Source of the DNA: Desulfosporosinus acididurans | GTDB lineage: Bacteria > Bacillota > Desulfitobacteriia > Desulfitobacteriales > Desulfitobacteriaceae | Length of the DNA: 64,000 bases | Direction: 5' to 3' | Assembly (NCBI RefSeq): GCF_001029285.1 | Contig: NZ_LDZY01000009.1 | Span: 62,001-126,000, forward strand | In this document: positions 45,839 through 54,600 of the stretch, piece by piece | Position numbering within the stretch: the stretch's first letter is position 1 | Layout of the letters: each line of letters opens with the position of its first letter | Translations under genes and position numbers: made by a program | Notes under the pieces: model-generated | Told to the model about the DNA's origin: nothing | Databases searched by the model: none | What the model saw: only the letters and a program-made list of their open reading frames with translations

Positions 45839-46576
45839 ATGCTGCAAGGAAAAATAGCTTTAATTACTGGCGGTGGTACGGGAATCGGGAGAGCAATCGC
45901 CCTGATTCTTGCTAAAGCTGGTGTCCAGATTGCCGTTAATTATTCCCGTTCGGAAGATGACGCCTTAACGACAAAGGCCGAGGTCGAAAGTTTGGGAGTT
46001 CGTTGTCTAACTTACCGGGCCGATATCGCAAAGGATGAAGACGTCAGATTAATGATCAGGAAGGTTGTTAACGACTTTGGGAAATTAGACATTCTTGTGA
46101 ATAATGCCGGTATGACTCACTTTGTAGATCATGCTGATTTAGAAGGTTTAAAAGAAGAATATTGGGACGACATTATGGGAGTAAATGTTAAAGGAACGTT
46201 CTTCTGCTCCCGTGCTGCCGCCCCGGAACTTAAGAAAACTCGGGGATGTATCGTCAACATGGCATCCATTGCCGGCCTGACGGGATTAGGCAGCTCTATT
46301 GCTTATTCAGCCTCCAAGGCTGCCGTTGTCAGCATTAATAAATCTTTAGCTCGCGTTCTAGCGCCTGAGGTTAGGGTCAATGCTGTAGCTCCGGGAATTG
46401 TGCAGACGCGTTGGGTAGCAGGTAAGGATGAACATATCGCCCATCTTGCAGCCGGTACTCCCCTCGGACGGGTGGCTACCCCGGATGATATCGCCGAAGT
46501 TGTTTACGCACTTATTGCCCATGCCGGCTTTGTAACTGGGCAAACGATTGTTGTGGACGGCGGAAATTTCATCTAA
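45839..46576 (+). CDS. short-chain dehydrogenase/reductase (FabG-like)
   Basis: 245 residues, classical SDR. NAD(P) motif TGGGTGIG (about residues 10-17), NNAG (about 89-92), catalytic Ser in MASIAG, Tyr and Lys in YSASK (about 157-161). GAGGAGG ribosome site and its own promoter. It could reduce a ketoacyl, sugar or steroid-like substrate; it is not in a fatty-acid cluster, so no symbol is given. Confidence 0.92.
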   Translation: MLQGKIALITGGGTGIGRAIALILAKAGVQIAVNYSRSEDDALTTKAEVESLGVRCLTYRADIAKDEDVRLMIRKVVNDFGKLDILVNNAGMTHFVDHADLEGLKEEYWDDIMGVNVKGTFFCSRAAAPELKKTRGCIVNMASIAGLTGLGSSIAYSASKAAVVSINKSLARVLAPEVRVNAVAPGIVQTRWVAGKDEHIAHLAAGTPLGRVATPDDIAEVVYALIAHAGFVTGQTIVVDGGNFI

Positions 46577-46604
46577 ATCATACAACTCTGGTATAATAAG
46601 GCAC

Positions 46605-46790
46605 TTGACAAGAATTAAAATATGATTATAATTAAATTATAGTCAATGAATAAAAAAGATTCAGTTTAGTTCTTGTTAGGGCATGCTAGGTAAAGTTTCG
46701 ATTCTTCGGAGGTTTTCAGCATTGCGGTTTTAATGGGTGCTGAATTCGTTGAATTGATAACTACCTAGTAAGAAGGTAGTTTTTTCTTTT
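46605..46790 (+). ncRNA. candidate structured RNA 1 with own promoter and terminator
   Basis: Promoter TTGACA (46605-46610), 16-bp spacer, TATAAT (46627-46632): a near-consensus pair with no gene behind it. Within the transcript CTAGGTA (46686-46692) can pair with TACCTAG (46762-46768) and TTCAGCA (46715-46721) with TGCTGAA (46738-46744). A terminator AACTACC/GGTAGTT (46759-46781) plus TTTTTT uses part of the same TACC, so two folds compete, as in a switch. No known class is recognised. Confidence 0.55.
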
Positions 46791-47073
46791 AAGAAAGCTT
46801 TCCCGCAAAGTTCCTCCCCGTAACTCTGTTGTCGTTAGTCCCATAAAATTTCTTTGGTAATCAGTAAGTCATTGATTCTGCTGGGAAATTAGGTCGAGAT
46901 TTCAGAGGATTGTTTCCGAAACACATTTTATCAGAAGTAGTGGAGGATTTGTCGAGATTAGTTTGCTAACCTAACTTGATTTGGTTCATATTTCTTTTAG
47001 TGAGTATGTTGAAAATTAATCCAGAGCCGTTTATCCATTAATTCTGGGGGGACTTTGCGGGATATATCAGTTA

Positions 47074-47107
47074 AAAGAAAGGCCACTAATTTGGTGGCCT
47101 TTTCTAC
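47074..47107 (+). terminator. intrinsic terminator in the SDR-deoD spacer
   Basis: AAAGGCCAC pairs with GTGGCCTTTT across TAATTTG. The 280 bp ahead of it contain no gene, though CCAGA/TCTGG (about 47021-47044) could form a stem; what transcript it ends is unclear. Confidence 0.8.
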
Positions 47108-47211
47108 GTTTGCACCACGCAGTGGCGTAAATGCAGAGGGTTAAAACCCCTCCAGGGCCTTTACCTAAAACTTACCACGAAGCAAACCAATACAAATCCC
47201 TGTGAATATTG

Positions 47212-47415
47212 TATAATAAGGCGGAAGGACATATGTCCTTAAGTCTTTTTCATGTATATCCTCTTTGTCCCTCCGGGACAGCATAATCGGAGGGAACCTT
47301 TTTCTTCTTTCCTAGTACGGTTAGGAACGTACTGCCTATAGTTTCTTAGAGGATAAATGAAGAAAATTTTTGGATTAGATTTTAGAAATAAGCCCGCCTT
47401 TTGGTGGGCTTATTT
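47212..47415 (+). ncRNA. candidate structured RNA 2 upstream of deoD
   Basis: After a TATAAT (47212-47217) comes about 190 nt with strong pairing and no coding frame: the palindrome AAGGACATATGTCCTT (47225-47240); a long closing stem around TATCCTCT (47257) and AGAGGATA (47348), extendable to about 18 pairs; inside it two hairpins, CCCTCC/GGAGGG (47269, 47289) and AGTACG/CGTACT (47314, 47328), giving a three-way junction; then a perfect terminator AAATAAGCCCGCC (47386-47415). deoD starts 79 bp later. It does not match the purine riboswitch consensus. A 6S-like or new RNA is possible. Confidence 0.6.
47386..47415 (+). terminator. intrinsic terminator of candidate RNA 2
   Basis: AAATAAGCCCGCC pairs with GGTGGGCTTATTT across TTTT. 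Confidence 0.88.
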
Positions 47416-47493
47416 CATTAAAGTGGACAGATTATCATCGAATAGGATAAAATAGGATTGATCAAAATTGTTTAATTTAGGAAGGTGACGTTT

Positions 47494-48207
47494 ATGAGTA
47501 TACATATTGGCGCTAAAGAAGGCGAGATTGCAAGGACCGTTCTTTTACCCGGCGATCCTTTGAGAGCAAAGTTCATAGCAGAGACCTTTCTTCAGGATGT
47601 TGTTTGTTATAATGAAGTAAGAGGCATGTTCGGATTTACAGGTACTTATCAAGGAAAACGAGTTTCTGTTCAAGGAACAGGAATGGGAATGCCTTCAATC
47701 TCAATTTATGTCAATGAACTAATTACAGAGTTTAAAGTTCAGAATTTAATTCGCATCGGTACTTGTGGTGCTATGCAGGAGGATATTCATCTTAAGGATG
47801 TCATTCTGGCAATGAGTACCTCAACTGATTCCAACATGAACAAACTTAGATTCAACAATATGGATTATGCTCCAACCGCTAATTTTTCCTTACTCATGAA
47901 AGCCTATAATAATGCTCAGAAATTGGGGGTCCCTGTTCGTGTCGGCAATATATTAAGCACGGATACCTTTTATGGGGATGAACCTGATGATTGGAAGCAC
48001 TGGGCTAAGTTTGGAGTTTTGGCAGTGGAAATGGAAGCGGCTGCCCTCTATACTTTAGCTGCCAAATTTAACGTCAGGGCACTTGGGATAATGACTGTCA
48101 GCGATAGCTTTATAACGCATGAAATTACAACCTCCGAAGAGCGACAAAAAACATTCCGCAATATGATTGAAATAGCCTTAGAAACAGCATTAGAATTAGA
48201 AGATTAA
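47494..48207 (+). CDS. deoD: purine-nucleoside phosphorylase, DeoD type
   Basis: 237 residues from ATG 47494 (AGGAAGG 8 bp upstream; an in-frame GTG at 47485 overlaps the site). Splits purine nucleosides with phosphate. [13 protein letters not shown] start, [17 protein letters not shown] (phosphate loop), RIGTCGA, and the C-terminal [12 protein letters not shown] and TVSDSF motifs mark the hexameric DeoD branch; the catalytic Asp is in VSDS. Possibly regulated by the candidate RNA in front. Confidence 0.96.
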   Translation: MSIHIGAKEGEIARTVLLPGDPLRAKFIAETFLQDVVCYNEVRGMFGFTGTYQGKRVSVQGTGMGMPSISIYVNELITEFKVQNLIRIGTCGAMQEDIHLKDVILAMSTSTDSNMNKLRFNNMDYAPTANFSLLMKAYNNAQKLGVPVRVGNILSTDTFYGDEPDDWKHWAKFGVLAVEMEAAALYTLAAKFNVRALGIMTVSDSFITHEITTSEERQKTFRNMIEIALETALELED

Positions 48208-48278
48208 TCATTTGATTTTACTGGGTAGAACCTCAATGTTAAGCCTCAGCGTCTCAAAATAGGGGGGTGGCAAATTAC

Positions 48279-49073
48279 ATGTCACTGGATAATCCTTTGG
48301 AAGTTTACAAATTGCTCCCTAGATCGAATTGCAGACAATGCGGCCTGGCGACCTGTCTTGCTTTTGCTGCAGCAGTAATCAAGGGAGAAAAACGTCTTAC
48401 TGGATGTCCTCATTTAGAGAGGACGTTTATAGAGGAATTAGAAGGAAAAATCGTCCGCCAATCGACCCCGGAAGAGCAATTGAAGCAAGTTCTCGTACCT
48501 TTGAAAAAAGAAATCGGTAAGATAAACTTTCCTGCATCAGTAGAACGGTTAGGGGCTGCTCTATCCGGAGATAAGCTGATCATTAAATGTTTGGGAAAGG
48601 ATTTTGGCGTTGATTCTGAGGGGACTGTTATCTCGGATTGCCATATTAATGTCTGGGTAATAGTGCCTTTGCTCAACTATGTTATTTATAGTGCCGGGAA
48701 AGCCCCTAGCGGAAAATGGGTTCCTTTCAGAGAACTTAGTAAAGAGACTGTTTGGATTGCATTCTTCGAGCAACGGTTTGAAAAGCCGTTAAAACAACTA
48801 ACCGATGACCACCCAGACTTGATTGAAGATATGATTCATATTTTCAGCGGCAAACCTGTTCAGACAAGTTTTGAAGCAGATATTTCTCTTGCCTTGTATC
48901 CCTTGCCTAAAGTTCCTTTACTCCTTTGTTACACTAAACCAACAGAGGACATTGAATCAAAATTAAATGTATTTTTCGATGAGACTGCAGAAGCTAATCT
49001 CCAGCTTGATTCAATTTATAGGTTGTGTGTTGGTCTTTTGGTGATGTTTCAAAAGATTGCCTTACGACATTAA
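48279..49073 (+). CDS. Fe-S domain and DUF3786-type protein
   Basis: 264 residues from ATG 48279, 9 bp after AGGGGGG. N-terminal Cys motif NCRQCGLATCLAFAAAVIKG...CP (about residues 16-42) is the ACS/CODH-gamma-type [4Fe-4S] domain. The remainder resembles DUF3786, found in anaerobes. Function unknown; perhaps a corrinoid- or redox-linked protein. Seventy bases downstream of deoD. Confidence 0.78.
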   Translation: MSLDNPLEVYKLLPRSNCRQCGLATCLAFAAAVIKGEKRLTGCPHLERTFIEELEGKIVRQSTPEEQLKQVLVPLKKEIGKINFPASVERLGAALSGDKLIIKCLGKDFGVDSEGTVISDCHINVWVIVPLLNYVIYSAGKAPSGKWVPFRELSKETVWIAFFEQRFEKPLKQLTDDHPDLIEDMIHIFSGKPVQTSFEADISLALYPLPKVPLLLCYTKPTEDIESKLNVFFDETAEANLQLDSIYRLCVGLLVMFQKIALRH

Positions 49074-49144
49074 AATCTTAATGAGAGCTAAGATTTAAAG
49101 CTCCGGCAATGAGATAAACGATTACGATATGGGAGGGAAGACCT

Positions 49145-49465
49145 ATGATTTTATCGACAACCCCGTCTATTGAAGGACATCGTATTACCTCGTATTTAGG
49201 TATTGTAACCGGAGAAGCTATTATGGGTGCCAACATTATGCGTGATATATTTGCCAGTATTACGGATATTATTGGCGGACGCTCAGGTGCTTATGAGGAG
49301 AAACTGCAGGATGCGCGAAGTGTTGCTTTAAAAGAGTTAGAAGATCGGGCAGCACGAATAGGGGCTAATGCGGTCGTCGGAATCGATTTGGATTACGAAG
49401 TGATTGGTCAAAATGGCAGTATGCTGATGGTTAGTGCTTCTGGTACTGCCGTACATGTTGAATAG
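49145..49465 (+). CDS. YbjQ family (DUF74) putative heavy-metal-binding protein
   Basis: 106 residues. [20 protein letters not shown]-like start ([14 protein letters not shown] at about residues 21-34) and [20 protein letters not shown] (about 78-97) are the family pattern. Small soluble pentameric proteins of uncertain role. RBS GGGAGGG. Likely co-transcribed with the membrane protein at 49496. Confidence 0.9.
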   Translation: MILSTTPSIEGHRITSYLGIVTGEAIMGANIMRDIFASITDIIGGRSGAYEEKLQDARSVALKELEDRAARIGANAVVGIDLDYEVIGQNGSMLMVSASGTAVHVE

Positions 49466-49495
49466 TTCACTACATTGTCTCTAAAAGGAGGATAT

Positions 49496-49753
49496 ATGGC
49501 AAAATTTTATAAAGCTCTTTGGTATTTGGCGATTTTGGTCTTTGTCATTACAATGGCTGCTTTCACCATGGGAATTCTATTAATGGGTGTTCTTCTGGTC
49601 GGAACAATAGGGGTTTTACGTTTTTATTGGAAAAGAAAACATTACCGAAGTTTTAACAAGAATAACACTCACACTCATTTTGCCTCTGGCGAAATCATTG
49701 ATATTACACCGAAGTCTTCATCGGATAATGTTCTATTAAAGTTAAAGCGATAG
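49496..49753 (+). CDS. small membrane protein
   Basis: 85 residues from ATG 49496, with AAAGGAGG 5 bp upstream. Two hydrophobic stretches (about residues 8-42, probably one hairpin) and a polar tail rich in His/Asn/Lys. Not recognised. Thirty bases downstream of the YbjQ gene and ended by a terminator. Confidence 0.65.
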   Translation: MAKFYKALWYLAILVFVITMAAFTMGILLMGVLLVGTIGVLRFYWKRKHYRSFNKNNTHTHFASGEIIDITPKSSSDNVLLKLKR

Positions 49754-49767
49754 TCATAGTCATAGCA

Positions 49768-49800
49768 AACAGCCCCCTCACAATGAGGAGGCTGTTTTTT
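49768..49800. terminator. bidirectional intrinsic terminator
   Basis: AAACAGCC...GGCTGTTT stem with inner CCTCA/TGAGG, flanked by TTTTTT on the plus side and by T-rich DNA for the converging gene on the minus side. Confidence 0.88.
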
Positions 49801-49817
49801 AATCATCTCAGTAACCA

Positions 49818-50027
49818 TTAACGTGCCCTTCTAAAAGGCATTCGCGGAGCTGATTGAAATCTGCTCCCAAGGTCCTCATAGGAGTTAATCCCTTTTTTAG
49901 CTAAGAAGCGTTGCATACCGTAGGGCATCGCTCGATTAGACTGATTTAAGAACTCAGTATTACCTCCTGCATCTGTGCCTCCGAGTTCTCCGCCTTGATT
50001 TAACGCTCGATTTCTTCCAAGAAACAT
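49818..50027 (-). CDS. 69-residue hypothetical protein
   Basis: ATG at 50027 with a near-perfect AAAGGAGG 8 bp upstream, which decides the start. Polar, glycine- and arginine-rich, no membrane helix (starts MFLGRNRALNQGGELGGTD, ends RMPFRRAR). Not recognised; the Gly/Asn-rich composition recalls small spore proteins but no motif supports that. Convergent with the membrane protein at 49496. Confidence 0.65.
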   Translation of the reverse strand: MFLGRNRALNQGGELGGTDAGGNTEFLNQSNRAMPYGMQRFLAKKGINSYEDLGSRFQSAPRMPFRRAR

Positions 50028-50217
50028 TTTGGCACCTCCTTTAATAACCAGTATATGCCAATTCCGGCGTATTTGTTTTCGATCAAAACCGACAATATTC
50101 TCTATGAAAATATTGAACAATGTCATATAATTGTTGTATTATTATTTAATATAACATTTACATTATATTGAGAAAAGACCGCCGACCATACAAACGAGAG
50201 GGGACATTAAAGAACAG

Positions 50218-50339
50218 ATGCAGCAAAAAGCACGAAATTGGTCAAGCGAGTTTTCTCGGTGAAAGTTCTTCTCCTTACAGCAGGTGCTGTAGCATTAATA
50301 GCTATATTAAGTGGTGCTGTTGCAATGTTGATATTTTAA
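50218..50339 (+). CDS. possible coupled tiny ORFs: 14-codon leader and 26-residue membrane peptide
   Basis: A 14-codon frame (50218-50262) ends in TGA that overlaps a GTG (50259) opening a 26-residue hydrophobic peptide, MKVLLLTAGAVALIAILSGA and onward, ending LIF. The GTGA overlap suggests translational coupling, but ribosome sites are weak. An alternative is a decayed longer gene. A perfect 12-bp hairpin AAAGCCCAAGTT/AACTTGGGCTTT follows at 50349-50380. Confidence 0.3.
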
Positions 50340-50348
50340 AAGTAACTT

Positions 50349-50380
50349 AAAGCCCAAGTTCCCAATATAACTTGGGCTTT
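50349..50380. terminator. perfect 12-bp hairpin, possible terminator
   Basis: AAAGCCCAAGTT pairs with AACTTGGGCTTT across CCCAATAT. No clean T-run follows, so termination is uncertain. Confidence 0.5.
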
Positions 50381-50496
50381 AGGTTGTGTTGTATACGAAG
50401 CCAATATAGCGTGTCAGAACGCAAAATCTCGCATGACTCGGACATACAATTTGCGTTTACAGTAACAAATTCATTTACAATTGGAGGAACACGAAC

Positions 50497-51387
50497 GTGC
50501 CTAATGACCAGGAACAGGAACCTAATCGAGACATTAAGACTCATTCAAACACAAAAGCTCTCAAAATTGGTTTAGGGGCAATAGTCGGTGCAGCGCTTAT
50601 CGCTGCCGAAGCAAAGGCCAAAACAGAGGAGAATCTTCCTGATTTGAACTTTCCTATTCCTTTAACACAGGATTTCCCTTCTGATAAAATTGTTCTTCGA
50701 ATGCAGCGTGAACTTCAGCAGGCCTTGTTAAAACCAGAGCAACAACGAAAGTGGGCTATGGTTATAGATTTACGTAAGTGTATCGGCTGTCACTCATGTA
50801 CTGTTGCCTGTCAAGCGGAGAATGTTCTTCCTCCGGGGGTTATTTATCGTCCCGTAACCGAGCAGGAAGGCGGTGTATATCCTCAGGTCAGGCTGCATTT
50901 TCTCCCTCAGCCATGTATGCATTGCACAATACCACCTTGTACTAAAGTTTGCCCTGTAGCTGCGACTTATAAACGAGACGATGGCGTGGTAGTGGTTGAT
51001 TACACCAAATGTATTGGTTGTCAGAGATGTATTTCTGTTTGCCCGTATGGAGCGCGTAGTTTTGATAAAGGGAGTTATTATACTAACTCCACTCCTCAGC
51101 ATGAGCCCTATGAGTCAGAACCTTCGTTTGAGTATGGCGGAGATTGGTTTCGCCAACCTGGCTCAATAAAACCACCGATCAACAAAGTACGCAAGTGTCA
51201 TTTTTGTCTTGAACGGATTGAAGCTGGAATGTTACCCGCTTGTGTAAATACATGCCTAGGCCGTGCAACGTATTTTGGTGATTTAAACAATGATACAAGT
51301 TTAATCAATGGATTAATTAAATCGAATTCCGTGATGAAGTTAAAAGAGGAATTAAAAACAGGTCCCAATGTCTACTACTTGGTCTGA
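50497..51387 (+). CDS. four-cluster ferredoxin subunit of a molybdopterin oxidoreductase
   Basis: 296 residues, GTG start after TTGGAGGA. An N-terminal hydrophobic stretch (IGLGAIVGAALIAAEA, about residues 25-40) may be a membrane anchor or uncleaved signal. Sixteen Cys in four sets (CIGCHSCTVAC, CMHCTIPPCTKVC, CIGCQRCISVC, CHFCLERIEAGMLPACVNTC) would bind four [4Fe-4S] clusters, as in TtrB, PhsB and DmsB. It would relay electrons to the catalytic subunit at 51662. A repeat copy (R12) lies between them. Confidence 0.9.
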   Translation: MPNDQEQEPNRDIKTHSNTKALKIGLGAIVGAALIAAEAKAKTEENLPDLNFPIPLTQDFPSDKIVLRMQRELQQALLKPEQQRKWAMVIDLRKCIGCHSCTVACQAENVLPPGVIYRPVTEQEGGVYPQVRLHFLPQPCMHCTIPPCTKVCPVAATYKRDDGVVVVDYTKCIGCQRCISVCPYGARSFDKGSYYTNSTPQHEPYESEPSFEYGGDWFRQPGSIKPPINKVRKCHFCLERIEAGMLPACVNTCLGRATYFGDLNNDTSLINGLIKSNSVMKLKEELKTGPNVYYLV

Positions 51388-51435
51388 ATTTAATAGACGA
51401 TATGCTAACTTTTTTACTGCAAGCGATAATAAACA

Positions 51436-51616
51436 ATTTTTCCAGTATTCAGGCCCAACACTTAGTGGGGGTGGGTCCTTCGGTAACTTCAGGTGGGGTA
51501 GAGTCCTCCTTCGCCGCTAAGTCTTCCTATTGGGAAAGGCGGCTCGGCAATAATGTCCACTGGACATTATTGTATCTGAAGCCCCCCGATGTTCAGCTTT
51601 AGCTGAACGAGTTCAC
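51436..51616 (+). repeat. dispersed palindromic repeat, long form (copy R12)
   Basis: Plus orientation, about 180 bp. The long arm and the AATAATGTCCA-C-TGGACATTATT palindrome are almost identical to R4; the left hairpin is altered. It fills most of the spacer between the ferredoxin and catalytic subunits. Confidence 0.88.
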
Positions 51617-51661
51617 TCCCGAAAGTCCATATATTATAATTAATGGAAGGAAATAATCATC

Positions 51662-54600
51662 ATGAATACCAATCAAAAATCAGGCTTGACACGGCGCGAC
51701 TTTATTAAGTCAACAGCCTTATTAGGCGGATGCAGTGTATTAGCGTCGCAAATGGGTATATTGGGGACGCCGTCCAGTGCTGAGGCAGCAACGACTGAAG
51801 AAGGAAATCTCTATCCCTTGGCACAACCAGAGAACATTATCTATACCACCTGTTTACAATGTACTACTGCCTGCCTGGTAAAAGTAAAGCTTCTTAATGG
51901 CGTTGCTATGAAGATTGACGGCAATCCCTATAGCTCAACAAACTTACTGCCTAATCTGTCCTATACGCTTTCTCCTTTAGTTTCCTCACAAGTGGATGGA
52001 AAGAGTTGTTGCAAAGGACAAGCCGGAGTCCAAACTGCCTATGATCCATATCGACTGCGCAAAGTACTCAAACGGGTAGGACCGCGGGGCTCAGGGAAAT
52101 GGAAATCGGTTCCCTTCGATCAAGCTGTACAAGAAATTGTTCATGGTGGACAGTTATTTGAAGAAATTGGTGAGGAACGGAATATTCAGGGGATAAAGGA
52201 TATTGCCATTTTGAGAGACGCCAAGCTTATGTCCAGTATGGCAAAGGATGTTGAGTCCATCCGCAGCAAAAAAATGACTGTTCAGGAATTTAAGTCGAAA
52301 TATCAAGACAACCTTAAGTATCTCATTGATCCTGAGCATCCGGATTTAGGTCCCAAAAACAACCAATTTCTTTTCCAAGTTGGACGTATTCATAATGGCA
52401 GGATTGAGTTTACACGACGATTTGTGAAAAATGCACTTGGCAGTATTAACTGGATTGAGAAAACTTCCATCTGCGGCCAAACCAGCAATAAGGCCTGGGT
52501 TGCCTCAACGAATCTTTTCAAAGAAGGTAAATGGACGGGAGGAACAAAAACTGTTCGTCCGGATTGGGCAAATACGGAGTTCGTTCTTGTCGTCGGAACT
52601 CGGGTATTTGAAGCGAACTATGGACCCGTTCAGGAAGCGGAGCCCATAACGGATGGAATAATCAATGGACGGCTAAAGTTAGCAGTCGTCGATCCTCAAC
52701 TTAGTAAGGTGGCGAGTAAAGCCTGGAAATGGCTGCCTTCTAAGCCAGGAACCGATGGAGCCTTGGGCTTGGGACTTATCCGGTGGATTTTAGAGAATAA
52801 TCGCTTTGATAAAAAATATCTGCAGAATGCCAATCTGGCAGCGGCAAATGCTGACATGGAGAGTACCTGGAGCGATTCTTCATATTTGGTCAAAATCGTC
52901 AACGGACGACCGGAGAAATTTTTACGAGCCAATGAGGTTAAATTGGGCACGGAAAATCAATTTGTTGTTTTTTTCCAAGGGAATTTTATTGCAGTGGATC
53001 CCAATAGCACTCAAAAAGAAATTGAAGGTGAACTATTCGTTACAACTCAACTTGAGGGAATAATGCTAAAATCTTCTCTTCAGCTCCTTAAAGAGGAAGC
53101 TTTCTCACGAACTTTACAGGAGTATGCGGACATCACCGGCTTAGCTATCCAAGACATCATCGATGTTGCCAAGGAATTTACATCTCATGGCAAAAAAGCA
53201 GCTGTCGAGTTCTATCGTGGTGCAGTGAAACATACAAATGGTTGGTATAATGCTCAGGCTCTAATCGCTTTAAATTTCTTAATTGGTAACCCTAATTGGG
53301 AAGGTGGATTAGCAAAGCCAGCAGGTGGGTGGGATTATCTGGGCAGCTCTGGTCACAATAAACCGTATAACGTGAATAAACTTCATCCAGGAAAACTAAG
53401 CGCCTTTGGGGTTCCGATAACTCGTGAAGGATGGCAATATGAAGAGTCCACTTTATTTAAAGGGTACCCGGCTTTACGTCCTTGGTACCCGTTTAGTGGT
53501 AATGTTGCCCAGGAGACGTGGCCTTCGATTTCAGATGCTTATCCGTATTCCATGAAAATAGTGCTTCTCCATTCCCATAATCCCATGTACTCTCTTCCGG
53601 GAGGAAGCCATCAGCTTAAAACATTACTAGATACCAGCAAGGTACCGCTTTTGATTGCGTCCGATATCATTATTGGAGAGACTAGTATGTATGCGGATTA
53701 TATATTCCCGGACATTTCTTATCTAGAGCAATGGGGCACAGGGCAAATGCCACAGCATTATCGGGTTAAAACATCATCCGTTCGTCAGCCAGTGATCGCT
53801 CCTCTGACGGAGACAGTAGTTGTAAACGGTGAAAAACTGCCGATTTGTCTGGAAACTCTAATGTTAGCTATTGCAGCAGAAATGGGACTTTCAGGATTTG
53901 GTCAAGATGGGTTCGATAAGGGAATAGACCTTAAAAGGCCTGAAGATTGGTATTTAAAATTAGTAGCTAATATTGCCTACGGAGATAAAGCGGGTGAGGT
54001 TGTTCCCGATGCCGATCAAAAGGAACTCCTCCTCTTCCAGAAAAGCCGTCGCAATCTCACGGATTCACTGTTTAACGAGGAAAAGTGGAAGAGCGCTCTG
54101 AAGCCTGAGGAATGGCGAAAAGTTGTTTGTGTTTTAAACCGAGGCGGGCGTTTTGAAAGTTATGATCATGCCTATAGTTCCAACCAAGAAAAATATCCTT
54201 TCACCGGTATTATGCGCTTTTATCTCGAAGAAATTGGAACATCCAGGCATGCCATGAGTGGTCAGTATTTTTGGGGGCATGCTGTTTACGATGAAATTAC
54301 AGACTCGATGGGGCAGCCCGTACCCGTTGATGGTGATTATAAATTAATCACGTATAAAGAAGTTTTCGGCACTCAATCTCGAACGATTGCTGACTACTGG
54401 CTGGAAACGGATATTGCCAATCAGAACTTCGTTCTTCTCAACAGCCAAGATGCTAAGCAATTAGGGTTAAAAAATGGAGATAAGGTGCGCCTCTCATCAA
54501 AGAGCAATCCTCAGGGAATTCAGGATTTAGGAAATGATCGTTCGAGGTATGTCGAAGGAATAGTTAAAATCCGAGAAGGGATTCGCCCAGGAGTTGTGGC

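Noticed and set aside
47212-47415. Purine riboswitch in front of deoD
   Set aside because: There is a three-way junction, but none of the purine aptamer core nucleotides could be found.
51402-51602. 66-codon frame between the molybdoenzyme subunits
   Set aside because: Most of it is repeat R12; only the first ~15 codons could be a real gene stub, so it is discussed as a finding and not called as a gene.
6631-51616. CRISPR array or phage att sites among the repeats
   Set aside because: Copies are far apart, in both orientations and of varying length, with no regular spacers, cas genes or integrase.
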